From Balaenoptera acutorostrata (taxonomy: Eukaryota > Chordata > Mammalia > Artiodactyla > Balaenopteridae), in contig NC_080075.1 in the NCBI RefSeq assembly GCF_949987535.1, positions 55,855,636 to 55,919,635 of the forward strand: 64,000 bases of DNA, given 5' to 3'. Shown one piece after another: positions 40,754-54,699 of the stretch (position 1 is the stretch's first letter; each line of letters starts with the position of its first letter). A program made the position numbers and the translations under genes. The notes below the pieces were generated by a model. That model searched no databases, had not been told where the DNA came from, and saw only the letters and a list, made by a program, of their open reading frames with translations.

Positions 40754-41612
40754 AAAAGGACAGGAATGAAATATTTTGCCTTATCACTTAGTGCTGGTGT
40801 TTTTCTGCCCTGATTAAGGACTCAGTTACCAAAAACAGCCCGTGAGCATCCTCCAAGCATCTGTCCCCTCTGGGCCGTGGGAGGGAGGTGGCAGCCCAGA
40901 GGACAGAGGTGTGTCCCACAGGCCCCTTGTTGTATCCCCTTGTGCACATTGTTCTCCATTCTCCACCGGTAAAACAGGGGTAATTATTTCCCTCTCCCTG
41001 GCTGACAGAGGGACGATCCCTGAAAGAGTATATGCACCACACTTGAACCCATGGGGCTCAGGCAATTTTAGGCTGAAGGGAGAGTGACCAGGACAGTCTC
41101 ATGGATCCTTCCCTATAGACCCAGGCTTGAGAGAAACTGGTTTCACTAAAAATACCTAAACCGATTATCGCCAGGAGCGGGACGGGCAACAGAGCTGAAG
41201 CCAAAGACCAGCAGGCCAAGTGGCTGGTGTCCCACCACGACCAGGGGACAGGGGCTCCAGCCCAGGAGGCCAAGCCAGCCTGATCCAGCAGAGGTGAGGA
41301 TTCTGATGGAGTCTCCCCGAGCCGGAGAGGGTGTGGAGCACGGGTCAGAGCCAGGGCAGGAGCCCGCTGCCTGGGTTTAACTCCAGCTCCATGGAGACTT
41401 GCCCTGGGACCCCGGGCAGGTAACTTAAGTCTTGATTTCCTTTTCTTAACAATCATAGGAGCGGAACCAGGCTTAGACCCAGACACGAGGGGCCCCTGCC
41501 CTGGCCCTTCCTGGCCTCTTCTGGTCATCAACCTCTCCACAGGGTAAGGGGCCTGCAGGGGCAGAAAGACTTGAGGTTGAAAAAGGATCAAAAGCGAGAA
41601 GCACAAGGAATT

Positions 41613-41635
41613 GGGGGGGGGGGGGCGGGGGCGGG
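41613..41635 (+). repeat. G-run with G-quadruplex potential
   Basis: Thirteen Gs, then C, five Gs, C and three Gs. Long enough for several G-triads. Confidence 0.9.
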
Positions 41636-41639
41636 CAGT

Positions 41640-41916
41640 GAAACCACTCTGTATGATACGTGTCATCATACATTTGTCAAAACCCATAGAGTATCCGACA
41701 CCAAGAGTGAAATTAATGTAAATTGTGGACATTGGGTGATTATGATGTGTCAATGTAAGTTCAGCGACTGGAAGAAATGTATCACTCTGGTGGAGATGTT
41801 GATGGTGGCGGAGGCTCAGTGTATGTGGGGTCAGGGGGTATATGGGAAATCTCTGTACCTTCAGTTCAGTTCTGCTGTGAATCCAAAACTACTCTAAAAA
41901 TAATAAAGTCTATTAA
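41640..41916 (+). mobile_element. L1 LINE 3' end fragment
   Basis: This is the last ~280 bp of an old L1 in plus orientation, closely similar in layout to the end of the L1 at 34.9-35.2 kb: 'gggaaatctctgtacc', 'actctaaaaataataaagtc'. It follows directly on a G-rich tract at 41,613. Confidence 0.88.
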
Positions 41917-43133
41917 TTGAGAGAGAGAGAAAGGAACAGCAAGAGTAGGAAAGGAGCAAGGAAGAAGTGGCCAAGTCATGGTAGCAGAGGAAAAGGACAG
42001 GGAAGATCTGTGAACTTTTGCTGGGGGCCCTAAATTCTGAACAGCCTTTACCCTCTTGTCTCTGTGTGGCCTGACCCCCTCACGTTCCCCTGGGCTCCAG
42101 TGAACAGGAATCCTTGCTCTAGGCAGCCTCGTTCACCCCATCCTTTACTTGAGCAGGCTTGAGAGTGTTTCCTGCCAAAAGAGCTGAATACACTGTCCCT
42201 GGGTGGGCCCTGCCTTCTCCCGGGGTCATCCAGGGACCCACAGCCCTAGTTGCTGCGTCTGGGCATCTGGGCTGCTTTCTTAAGATATCAATATTTATGA
42301 TATGACGAATCTTCATTTAGATTCTCTAGATAGATTAATAATTAATAGATTTACTAAAAACCAGACATGGCTTCATCAGAGTCCCATCCAAAGCAGGCAC
42401 TCTGCTTCCCAGCAACCCCACTCAACTTCCCAAAAATGCAGCACTCCTCTGAAAACATTTGAGATTCCTGCTGCATTTTTTTCTTTCTCTTCCTTTGTTT
42501 TAATGTCACGTAACGGCAAAAAGGATTTCAGGTAGGCCCTGTTTCTTTCAGGTCATGTGCTAGAATTCTAGAAAGGGAAATGTGAATGTCTGGGAAGCTC
42601 ACACAGGACACGAGATGTGTCAGCAGCCAGCACTTCCTCCTGTCCTGGGGCAGGTTGTCCTCACTTCCCGCGACAGCTGTTTCCAACCCTGCTCACGCCT
42701 TCTACACCACCCCCACTTCTCACCTCAACTTTGAACAGGATCTCCTGTTTCAGAAATAAGGGCACTTATTTTTATTTGCAATGCCCTCAAAAGATTCACA
42801 ACTTAAATGATCACTCTGCCCAATCACCTCCTCCTGGACTCCCTTCCCCAACATAGGACACATATCTGTACCCTGGCCTGGCCTTGAGGCTTTCCCTCCA
42901 CTGGGAGATGGGGTATCCATCTCTCTGTCCCTGTTCTGTCAATGGTCCCCTGTCTCTCCTGGCTCACCATTTCCACTGTCTTTTTCCTGATTATATAAAA
43001 TAACCTGAAAATACTTCACCCTCCATTCTCACCTCAGCCTCTGCACTTGGGCATCGATCCCCACTGCCCCACCAAGACAGCTCCTGCTGAGGGCACTAGT
43101 GACCTCCTTGCTGTTAAATCCAACCCCATGTTC

Positions 43134-43614
43134 GAATTTTTTTTTTTTTAATTTTTATTGAAGCATAATTGACCTATAACACTATGTTAGTTCCAGTGAA
43201 TATTGAATAGTGATTCAATATTTCTATATATTACAAAATGAGCACCACAATAAGTCTAGTTACCATCTGCCACCATACAAGGATACTCCAGTATTATTGA
43301 GTCTGTGCCCCATGCTGTACATTTCATCCTTGTGACTGGCTCACTTATTTTGTAACTGGAAGTTTTTACCTCAATCTCCCTTACCTATTTCACTCATCCC
43401 CCCCTCCCCCGCCATCAACCACCTGTTTGTTCTCTGTATCTATGTTTCTGTTTTGTGTTTGTTCATTTGATGTTTTATAGATTCCACATATAAGTGAAAT
43501 CATACAGTGCTTGTTTTTCTCTGACTCATCTAACTTAGCATAATACCCTCTAGGTCTATCCATGTTGTTGCAAATGGCAAGATTTAATTAATTTTTATGG
43601 CTGAGTACTATTCC

Positions 43615-43660
<46 letters not shown>

Positions 43661-43844
43661 CACACCACCTCTTCTTTATCCATTCATCTATCAATGGACA
43701 CTTAGGTTGCTTCCATATCTTGGCTATTGTAAATAATGCTGCAATGAACACAGGGGTGCATGTATCTTTTCAAATTAGTGTTTCTATTTTCTTCAGGAAA
43801 ATACCCAGAAGTGGAATTGCTGGATCATATGATAGTTCTATTTT
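43134..43844 (-). mobile_element. L1 LINE 3' fragment with internal TG repeat
   Basis: This is a minus-orientation L1 3' fragment whose 3' tail is the T-run at ~43,137-43,150. The high-coordinate end corresponds to the ORF2 C-terminal coding region ('gcaatgaacacaggggtgca'). A (TG)n array has expanded inside it at 43,617-43,657. A 9-bp direct repeat CCCATGTTC (43,125-43,133 and 43,845-43,853) marks the insertion edges. Confidence 0.9.
43617..43657 (+). repeat. (TG)n microsatellite inside an L1 fragment
   Basis: About twenty TG units, replacing the 'tatata' text found at this place in the related L1 copy at 13.8 kb. Confidence 0.97.
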
Positions 43845-44839
43845 CCCATGTTCTACTTCTTACTTTAAATAACTTCTTGGAACCATTTGGCACTATCCAT
43901 CATTTCCTTCTTCAAATTTTAAAAAAAATACTCTCTACTTTCTTGGCTTCCATGAGGCCATTCCTTGCTACTTTTCCTCCTACCTCTGAGGTCTTTCCCT
44001 CCCAGTTCCTTTGTACGCTCATCCTAGGATGTTGGTGACCCACCGCACCCCCCAGATTCCCAAGTTGTTTTCTTCTTTCTTCACACTCAAGGTACTTATC
44101 CTGGGGATGACATCTACTTTATAGGTTTAACTACTACTTAGACATTGACAAATCCCAAATCTAAATGCTCAGTCTAGACTTCTCCTCTGAGTTTTGATGA
44201 GAATGTCCAACAGTCAGACAGCTCCATGTAAACTTCCCACAGGCACCTCAAAGTTAACATGCCCCCAACTCAACTCCACCATCACTGCCTCCAGCCCTGC
44301 CCTCCCTCATGTGCTCCCTGTCTCAGCGAGTAGTGTCGCCATCCTCCCAGTTGGATCTCGTCACTACAGCCAATAAATCACTCCTTGATACCTCTTAAGT
44401 TCGTTTCCTTCTCTATTCCCACTACAGCCAGTACCTTATTTCCAGTCCTCATAATTTCTCATTGGGAACCCTTCAATGACCAATTGGTTCATGGCTTCAG
44501 CTTTCTTTCTTACACTGTACCTCTTTCTCCAATTTTTCCACAATAGGTATTTATCAATAATACATTCACTAATAATAAAATAGTGTTTTTATAACATAAA
44601 ATAATTTCATAAAATTTAATATGTTTTTCATTTTTAAATTAACTTTAAAATAATAAAACACTGTTTTTAAATAATGTCCATGAGACATTCCTGCCCAATA
44701 GTTCGTGGTTGTCCAACTCTGTGAGCAGGTTGGGACCAGCTTGTGAAACTGGACACTCTATCCAGGCCCCCAGGGTATGTCCCCACCTCCCCATATTACA
44801 TGCCATTACCTGTGTCAATTAGCACACTCATTTGAGCAG

Positions 44840-45050
44840 AAATCAATTCACAGGCAGGACAGCAGGAAACAGAGGAAGAAACTCAGGACTCAGAAGTCAA
44901 GGTTCAAACCCTACTTCTGCTCACAAGCTACATGACATGATCAAATTACTTAGTCTCTGAGCCTGTTTCCTCAGGGGGGCCATGGGCATAATATAACATC
45001 TATCACAGGCCTACAAAGGATCAATAAGATGTGACAGTGCTTTAGCAGTG
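44840..45050 (+). mobile_element. MIR SINE fragment
   Basis: 'aaggttcaaaccctacttct' and 'gagcctgtttcctcaggggg' match the MIR order in plus orientation. Confidence 0.7.
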
Positions 45051-45349
45051 TTCCTTCCAAGAGTAAGCTCTGAACCACAGATGGTGACAGAAAAATCTCT
45101 ATGACTTATTTCAGGGCCTAACTCCGAAAACTTTTCTTCCCTTCTACTCTAATGTATTTTTTCCTTAAATTTCTTCTGCATTTTCATAGACTCATCTTGT
45201 CTCCCCAGCTTGTTCACTATCTTAAAAGATGGAGCCATGCCTTCCTTCTTCTGGTTCCCTCTACAGAGTCCCTTGAATGGCCTCTGCACAGAGACTGCTT
45301 AACAAATGCTCGGAGTTACTAATAAGGGCTTAGCGAGGGCTTGGGCTCA

Positions 45350-45613
<264 letters not shown>

Positions 45614-45979
45614 TCACCGCTAAGCTCCTTGCTCTGAAAGCTGCCCTGGGAAGGAGGTGAAGAGAACCTCCCTGCTGGGACCCTTATCCCACTCTCTCTG
45701 CTGCTCTGCTGGACTCTGCTCCCCCATCAGTCCCCTCTGGGACTCCAGACCTCCAACTCCCACGGCACACAGCACTCAACCTGTACCTCACGTTTTGACC
45801 TTAAAGAATTGTCATTATGTGCTTTTAATGCTGCTTGAGCACCAAAGCCTAGCTAGGCAGAGTCTTTCTGCAGCTTGATGGTGGATGTGGGATTCTGTGA
45901 ACACCCAAGAACCCAGCACAGCCGTGGAAACTGTAGGTCATCAGTTAGGACAAACAACCATCACGATGGAGATGGCTAA

Positions 45980-46215
45980 CACGGAGTGGTGACCACTAAG
46001 GGCGCTAAGGTGTCGGTGCTGACCACGGGCCAGGCACCACCGGCTCAGTTAAACCTCACCAGCACCCTATGGGGTAGGCACGAGTTTACAAATGAGGAAA
46101 TTAAGGAACAGGGAGATTAAGAGATGTGCCTGCAGGCGGCTGCGTGGCAGAGCCAGGATCTGAGGCTGTGGGTCTGAATTCAGGGCCCAGGCTTTCTAAC
46201 CACTATGCTGCCACT
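45980..46215 (-). mobile_element. MIR SINE fragment
   Basis: The reverse complement fits MIR: 'acaaatgaggaaattaagga', 'tggcagagccaggatctgag' and 'ctttctaaccactatgctgc' on the plus strand. Confidence 0.8.
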
Positions 46216-46289
46216 TATTGTTTAAAAGGAGTGAAGAGAAGGGGGCAAGGCGGAAGGGCAGAGGATGGGGGAGAGGAGTCCAGGCATCT

Positions 46290-46420
46290 GATCTGCAGGC
46301 CTGGGTCTGCCACCAGCCCCCCGTGAGGTCTCAGGCAAGCCTCCTGACTTCTCGGGGCTTTGGATTCCTTATCTGGCAAATAAGGATGGCGCCCCCCAAC
46401 CCACCTAATATGACAGGATT
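46290..46420 (+). mobile_element. MIR-like SINE fragment
   Basis: 'caggcctgggtctgccacca' and 'cctcctgacttctcggggct' followed by 'tccttatctggcaaataagg' resemble MIR. Diverged. Confidence 0.5.
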
Positions 46421-47059
46421 GTGGGGTCCATGAGACGCTGGGGGTGGAAGAGGTGGGAAACATTAACTGAAGCAAGAGGTCAGCAGGGGTCTCCCTCTGC
46501 CCTCTAAGAGATGCTCTCCACCTACCGATACATCTCTGGTGGAGCAGCCACACGAACAAAATCTGCCCCTCTCAGGACAGCAGGGCACCATCCCCTGAGA
46601 GCCCCTGGGCTCGGGAGAGCATCACTCTTGCTACTCCAGGCGTTAGGGACAGCACACAGCAGAGGAGCTGTCCTTGGCTCACTGCTGCCCGGTGAGGGAA
46701 AAGCCCTCACGGCGGGGTGAGAGCTGGGCATGGACGTGAACGTGAACACAAACTCCGAGGTATGTGCACACACACCCTCAGGGTCACTCAGCTTCATAAC
46801 AACCTCCTTATCACCCGGCAGCAAGGAGTGGCTCATCCTGCCGCTGCACCAGCATCTTACTGAGCCCTGCGTGAGGTGCATCGGCCGCCTACTGCGCACT
46901 TACCCCAGTACCAGCATCCCAGATTTACTGAAAACAATCGTGCCCACCCCTCCGTAGATTTGTAGCATAGGTGTGCCTATTTGTGAATATAAATAAACCT
47001 GTAGAGGTTCGCACTTGATAAGATTTACGAGATTTTTTTTTTTTTAACTTACTGAGACT

Positions 47060-47165
47060 TATGAGATCCTTGAAAGCAGGAATCATGTATTCCTCTTTAT
47101 TTCACTGGGACATGGAACAATTATCTGGCATACAGGAAGTGCTCAATAAACGCTCAATAAAATGT
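47060..47165 (+). mobile_element. L2-like 3' tail fragment
   Basis: 'gatccttgaaagcaggaatc' and 'ggaagtgctcaataaacgct' fit the terminal part of L2. Confidence 0.6.
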
Positions 47166-47874
47166 CCATAAGAAGGAAGACAGACAGACAGCAAGCTAAT
47201 CATCTTTTTCTTTCATTTACTTAAACTAATGAGGGTAACAACATACTTCGGGTTATGATCCTAGACCAGGAGCCAGGAGACCCGGGTGACCGTGACTTGC
47301 AATTCCTACCCTGTCAGTAGAACCTCTGTAAATAATTTCGGTGCTTTGTACTGCCTGCCCTCCAGGGACATGGGACACTCAATCTAAGCGTCGTCCCTTC
47401 CTGATTTCCAGAGATGGCGTGAAATCAAAAGGAGATAAAAGATGGAAAATGCTTTGGATGTTGAGATGTCACTTGGTTGAATTATTTTTAAGAAGCAGGT
47501 AGAAGATCTCTATAAGCAACTCCTTTTAGAAGCCAAAGTATATACCCATTTGATTATAAACCCAGTTGATTATAAATCCACCCAAGGCCTCTCTGACTCC
47601 CAAATCTAATGGCCTATGATTATACAGTATTTATTTATTTCACCGAGAATTAAAATCATGTCTTTGAAATCAATTGTCATGAACACAGATAACTTCTCTA
47701 CTTAGATTCACACCTGTCATCTTCCCCAAAAGGTTTTTACATCTGTTAGTGGAACCACTCTTCTCCTAATCACTCAGTTAGGAGAAACCTGGCTTCAAGT
47801 CGAATTTTCTCTCTTCCTTACCCCTAACAACTTCTCTAACAGTCAATCTAACACTAGTTTCTAAGATTAAGAGA

Positions 47875-48120
47875 ACATAGTGGTCAAGGGCTCAGACTCC
47901 GGAACTGACTAGCTGGATTTGAACGTGGCTTTTTCACATACTGGGCTGTGAGGTTTGGGACAAGTTAATTTGACCTCTCTATGCTCCTATTCTCTCTGTT
48001 GGAAAGTGAAGGTAATAACAACACGGATCTCGTTAAGGTTGTTACGGCTTTAAATAATATATGATAAAGTGCTTAAATCAGGGCACGGCAAGTACCCAAT
48101 GAATGTCAGCTATTATTGTT
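47875..48120 (+). mobile_element. MIR SINE, nearly complete
   Basis: It starts 'agtggtcaagggctcagact', continues 'gctggatttgaacgtggctt' and ends 'aatgaatgtcagctattatt', which covers most of the MIR length. Confidence 0.88.
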
Positions 48121-48484
48121 ATTATTGCGGTTCTTTCAGGCTCCTAAGTGTTTCTTAGATTTGCTAATCCCACTCCATTCCCCCATCAGCTCATAAAGAT
48201 AAGGTTCCTGCTTGAGTGTTGTGTCTCTTACTATTTATGAACCGTGTGGATCCCTTGACATGTCAGTGAGCCCCTTCACTGTTCCGATGAGATAATGACA
48301 TAAAATAACTCACATTTTCCTTGTGGGCTTTCATTTGGGGATCACACAGCTCTTGGCATCCTATTCACACACCTAAACCCGACTCTGAGCCGCACTCATT
48401 CCGTAGGCTGTACCTCATATCGGAAGACTGTGGACAACTCCCTTCATTTTTGATCAACACAACAAAGACAGCAGCGGGACCTCA

Positions 48485-50030
<1,546 letters not shown>

Positions 50031-50065
50031 CTTGACATTGGTATCCCTGCTTTCCTATGACACCC
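50031..50065 (-). CDS. PRKCE: PRKCE 35-nt micro-exon inside C1A
   Basis: This very short exon encodes (W)GVIGKQGYQCQ, ~residues 191-202, completing the split Trp codon and leaving one base of Val203. It supplies the hydrophobic 'GVIGKQGYQC' stretch of the C1A finger, including one zinc-ligand Cys and the conserved Gly/Gln-Gly of the phorbol-ester-binding loop. The acceptor is 'tcttttcag' and the donor is 'CAAG|gtaaga', a strong match to consensus. At 35 nt it is not a multiple of three, so skipping it would shift frame within C1A. It would be missed by ORF length alone and is supported by phase and by the family sequence. Confidence 0.95.
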
Positions 50066-51149
50066 CTGAAAAGAAGAATACGGCCCTTTAAGAAAATGAA
50101 TTTCAGCAGGTCAAAAGCCACACAAAGCCACCCCATTCCCATCATTCTAGTCGCTGCCCACAGTGCATCAAGCACACTGGAGTCCACCCCGCAGTGCGGT
50201 AGTGATCTCACTCCCAGTTGCAGGGTGCCTTAAAATGACTCTCTCTGAAGGCCACTGAGTGCAGCCCTAGCTCTTGGAATGGGTGCAAGGTTTGGTCAGT
50301 GTCAGGGCTCAGTTTCGTATACAAACAACCATTCCAGGGGCCCAGCTGTGCTCTGGAAAGCCACGAAGACTCTGCTTGCTTTCCACAGGCCTCGAGTCGT
50401 CGAGTGTGTCCTTCTTCGTGGATAATCGTGGAGGAGGGCTGTCGCTGGCAGGCACAGTCCCTGAGCATTCCAGAAGCAGCCAAGGGTTATGGGGCAGTCT
50501 GTGGCCAGGACTGGGAGCTCAATCTACCATGTGAAGGTCAACATCAGCGAGTCCTTCCATGGCCAGAGTAGGGTACCCTAGGGCAGGTATAGGGTCAGCC
50601 TGGACACAGAACAATCCAACCCGCCTGGCCTGAGCCCTGTCCTCAGGGCACCACCACCAAGTGGTCAGCTCCCTGCAGTGCCCAGCCCAGTGAAAGGAGC
50701 CAGAAGTCACTAGGGCTGCAGCTAAGGAAACCTAGAGTTCAGTGGTGCTGGCCATGGGTTACAGAAGACCTGAGTCTCTAAGACTAAGCTTTCAGAACCT
50801 GTTCCCCCTGTTCTTGACCAAAATACAGAGATGGAGGTCAGATGGTTGTCAGCCCCAGGAATGAGACATGTCTGCGGGTGGAGTGGGGCATTATTTCTGC
50901 TTCAGTCAGGTTGACTTTGCTCTAAGCTGTGTCACCTCAGATGTCCACGCCAACCTCTATGATTAGTTCTAGAACACCATGAGGATGAGATGAGGCTTTC
51001 CTGGATACCATGGGAATCCAGGGGGTCCTCAGTGCAATTCGAATGTCCCCCTTCTGGGTTCATGTTGCAGTGTGGCCTTGTTCACTCTCCCCTGCAGGAT
51101 CCCAGGGTGTTGGCAAACTCCACATCAGTTTCAGAGAGGTTGCCAGGAA

Positions 51150-51370
51150 GACTGGGCATGAGCTATTAGTCGTGCTCGCCAGGGGTGGAATCAGGCCTCT
51201 GACACTTCCTAGCTGGAGGGCCGTAGAGTGGTCTCGTTTCTGAGCCTCAGTACTGTTGTTAGTGGAATGGGGTTCATAATACATAGTTCATAGGATGCTG
51301 GGAAGAGTTAATTAGAGATTTCCAGAGCCAAAGAGAGACCCTGGCACATGGTAGGTATTCATCAAAAGTT
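51150..51370 (+). mobile_element. MIR-like SINE fragment
   Basis: 'tttctgagcctcagtactgt' and 'accctggcacatggtaggta' with 'gagttaattagagat' between fit a diverged MIR. Confidence 0.65.
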
Positions 51371-51479
51371 CCCCGCTTATCCCCAAGGCCCGTGTTCCTT
51401 ATGTTTCTCCACCTCCCCAAAAGGCCTACTACTTACCTATCTCTGCCTATCAAAATCCTAGTCATCATGAAAGGAGAAA

Positions 51480-51600
51480 TGCCACCTCCTCCAGGAAGCC
51501 TTCCCTGAGCACTCCAGCCAACGTTCCTCTCTCCCTCCTCTGAAATCTTAGCATCCTATCAGCACCAGTGTTATGACAGTTACTAAGAACTGCTTTGTAT
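51480..51600 (+). mobile_element. L2 LINE fragment
   Basis: 'cctccaggaagccttccctg' is a hallmark of the L2 3' region; the downstream text is diverged. Confidence 0.65.
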
Positions 51601-51639
51601 TATAAATATTGGCAATCAGATATTTTAAGCTTATTATGG

Positions 51640-51960
51640 AAAAATTCAAATGTATATTAAAATAGAGAGATGAATATAGTGGACCCTCATGTACCCATCA
51701 CCCAGCTCCAACAACGATCAATACATGGCCAGCCTTGTTTCATCTCTACCCCTGGCCCCTCACCCCTCCTTCCAGCTTATTTTTTTCCTTAACAAATCTG
51801 AGACATCCTATCATTTCATTTGTAAATAATTCAGCTTGTCTCTCTAAAAGATAAGGATTTTTTAAAAAAACAAACCACAATACCATTATTGGTTATAAAA
51901 TCTTAACTCCTTAAATATGATGTATGATATGATCCTAAGTATAGAGGCACCAGGAACCAT
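51640..51960. mobile_element. Old L1 3'-region remnant
   Basis: The text 'accctcatgtacccatcacc' and 'cagcttgtctctctaaaaga' is typical of ancient mammalian L1 3' regions. The subfamily, orientation and edges are not determined. Confidence 0.5.
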
Positions 51961-52144
51961 AGTTTCTTCTTTCCATCTATCCCCCCAAGTACCACTCAGC
52001 CTTCCAGAAAAGTCTTCTGTAGTCAGAAAAAGAAATAAAGCACATCAGCATTTTTTACATAAAGTTTCTAATCTCCTGACCCATTCCCCCCACCTCTCAT
52101 CGCCAAGAAAGCATAACTAGAGGTTTCCAGGAAAGAGGGCCTTA

Positions 52145-52345
<201 letters not shown>

Positions 52346-52616
52346 TTAGCGTCCCTTGAAATAACCTCCTGCAGGAGAGCTACTGCAGCCTCGGGGATAT
52401 GGAGGTAGAAGGGGGCGTGGGGGCAGCCTCCACTGGTAGAGGGACTCAGGGGTCTGAGGTACTTCACCGCTCAGCTCCAGCGAGCAAGCACCACGTGACG
52501 GGAAGGCCCAGACTGTGCACTTTGCCATGACAGCTGCACTCAGCATCCATCCCAACCCCGATCCTGCTCCAGGTGAGGCCGCTCCACTCCTCCCCACACC
52601 AGCTACATGTTGCAAG

Positions 52617-52760
52617 GGTGCAGGGTCAGAAGGCTCAGGGTTCAAATCTCACTGAAACTTCTGAGCAGAGTGACCTTGGACTGCTGGTGTTCCTGGCCCA
52701 GAGCCTCTGCGGGCACTGTCCTCTGTCAATGGGGATAACACCAAGGGGTGTGGCCTGGAG
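52617..52760 (+). mobile_element. MIR-like SINE fragment
   Basis: 'tcagggttcaaatctcactg' and 'agagtgaccttggactgctg' match the MIR core. Diverged, short. Confidence 0.5.
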
Positions 52761-53050
52761 TCAGTGGTGTGACTTCCCTCCACCCCCAGCTGCCTAATAA
52801 ACCTGACTTTTCTTCCTTCTCCCTCTTATCTAGACTAGGACAATAAAGAGCCTTTCCCCAAAGGTTAAAAGGAGAGGGAAATAAAACACTGTGAAAGCAC
52901 ACAGTTTCCAGAAGGCTCAAGAACCACCACCATGGGCTTGAAGACCCTACTGGAGACAAAAAGAGCTTCTTCATTTCTTCCTTCCCTCCCCCTGGAAGAC
53001 TGTCCCAAACCTAAGAACACCCTGCAAAGGGACAACAAAAATAATAATAT

Positions 53051-53644
53051 TGTTATGGACTGAATGTTTGTGCCACCCCTGCCCTCCCCTCCCCATTCAT
53101 ATGTTAAAGCCCTGAACCCCAATGCGATAGCATTTGGAGGGGGTGCCTTTGGGGGGTAATTAGGTTTAGATGCAGGCATGAGGGTGGGGCCCCCATGATG
53201 GGATTAATACCATTATAAGAAAAGGAAAAGTGGGACTTCCCTGGTGGTCCAGTGGGTAATACTCCGTGCTCCCAATGCAGGGGTCCCAGTTCGATCCCTG
53301 GTCAGGGAACTAGATCCTGCATGTATGCCACAACTAAGAGTCCGCATGCCACAACTAAGAGTCCACATGCCGCAACTGAGACCCGGCGCAGCCAAAATAA
53401 ATAAATAATAAATAAATAAATATTTAAAAAGGAAAAGACCTGAGCTGGCTCACTCTCTGCCATGTGAGGACACAGTGAGAAGGTGGTCGTCAACCAGCCA
53501 GGAAGAGAGTCCTCACCAGAACCCAACCATGCTGGCATCTTGATCTCAGACTTCCAGCCTCCAGAACTGTGAGAAATAAATATCTGCTATCTAAGCCTCC
53601 CAGTCTATGGTATTTTGTTACGGCAGCCTGAGGAGACTAAGACA
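53051..53644 (+). mobile_element. ERVL-MaLR-type solo LTR, split by a SINE
   Basis: It begins 'tgttatggactgaatgtttg' and ends 'gcctgaggagactaagaca', the ends expected of a MaLR long terminal repeat. It contains 'cagcctccagaactgtgaga' and 'aataaa' near its 3' end. There is no internal viral coding sequence. A CHR SINE interrupts it at 53,231-53,426. The exact subfamily is not assigned. Confidence 0.85.
53231..53426 (+). mobile_element. CHR-type SINE inserted in a MaLR LTR
   Basis: It begins 'tgggacttccctggtggtcc', with box B-like 'agttcgatccctggtcaggg' and an AAATA-rich tail. A 24-nt segment around 'ccacaactaagagtcc' is tandemly repeated. Perfect 11-bp duplications AAAAGGAAAAG flank it (53,220-53,230 and 53,427-53,437). 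It splits the LTR at 53,051-53,644. Confidence 0.95.
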
Positions 53645-53850
53645 GTGATGATAACGGCTAATGTTTGTCGAGGGCTTACACTCCGGCAGGTGCTATGCTA
53701 AATGCATGACACGTGTCATCACAACAACCCCACCTGAGGGGTACTGCTATTACCCCCCCTTTTGCAGGTGTGAAAGCTGAGGAATGAAGAGTTCAAGTAA
53801 CCTGTTTCTGTTAATACAGCTGTCTAGTGGTGGAGCCCAGATTCTAATCC
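53645..53850 (-). mobile_element. MIR SINE fragment
   Basis: It abuts the MaLR LTR. Plus-strand text 'gctaatgtttgtcgagggct', 'aaagctgaggaatgaagagt' and 'gtggagcccagattctaatc' is the MIR complement. Confidence 0.75.
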
Positions 53851-54658
53851 AGAGAGGGAGACGTCAAGTTTCCACTGGCCACATGCTGCTCTGAGGGACA
53901 GCCCACTCTCCCTACAGTAAGTCCCCAGAGCTCTCATGGGGTGGTTCTCGTTAAGGAAGAGCTGAGCTGCCTGTGGCTTTCCCGAGGGCAGAGGATGCAG
54001 GCTGTGGGTCTCCTACCAAGCTCCTGTCACTCTCAAGTATGCCCTGGAACGTCACCTGCATGGCACAACTGAAAATGCACTGGGAAGGCTCTGTGCCCCC
54101 CAAATCCCCCCTGCACCAGCCAGTGCCCAACACTCCAGCATAACAGCGTCAGTCCTCAGGGGAACAAGCTTTGTTCCTCCTGGACCTCTTTGACAATAAG
54201 GTTCCCTGCAGCGGAGGTCATGTGTGTGAGCCAAACATCTGTTTAATCCAAGGGCATCTTGTCAATCCAGAGAGGGTAGGGGTGGAGAGAAAATCAAACT
54301 GAAGGAGGAAAAAGGCAAGAACAACGGGGAACAAACGCCTAGCGAGTGCTTTTAGAGGGACGCAGCCTGCAAGCAAACAGGCAGGGCCGTCGACTGGAGG
54401 CTGCCCTCTGCGCTCCCAGGCTGCATCCTCAGCACTGACCCTGATGACCCAGATGGGGGTCTGCCTGTGGACCTCCTGCTTCACAGCCCCCACCCTGCCT
54501 GGGTTTCCTTTTTAACCGGTGCTTATTGTTTCAAAAAGTCTCTGACACCGACTACCTCTGGGTATAGAAAGCCCACCACCTCCTACTTGGCCACAACCTA
54601 GGGGGTGAGACCCAGCTGAGCAAATTCTCACAGGAAGATCCCAGTTCTAACTAGAGAC

Positions 54659-54662
<4 letters not shown>

Positions 54663-54696
<34 letters not shown>
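54663..54696 (+). repeat. (AC)n microsatellite
   Basis: About seventeen uninterrupted AC units. Confidence 0.97.

Positions 54697-54699
<3 letters not shown>

Noticed and set aside
41058..41753. A 231-codon open frame
   Set aside because: It crosses the G-run and L1 3' UTR and has low-complexity proline stretches; it is a composition artefact.
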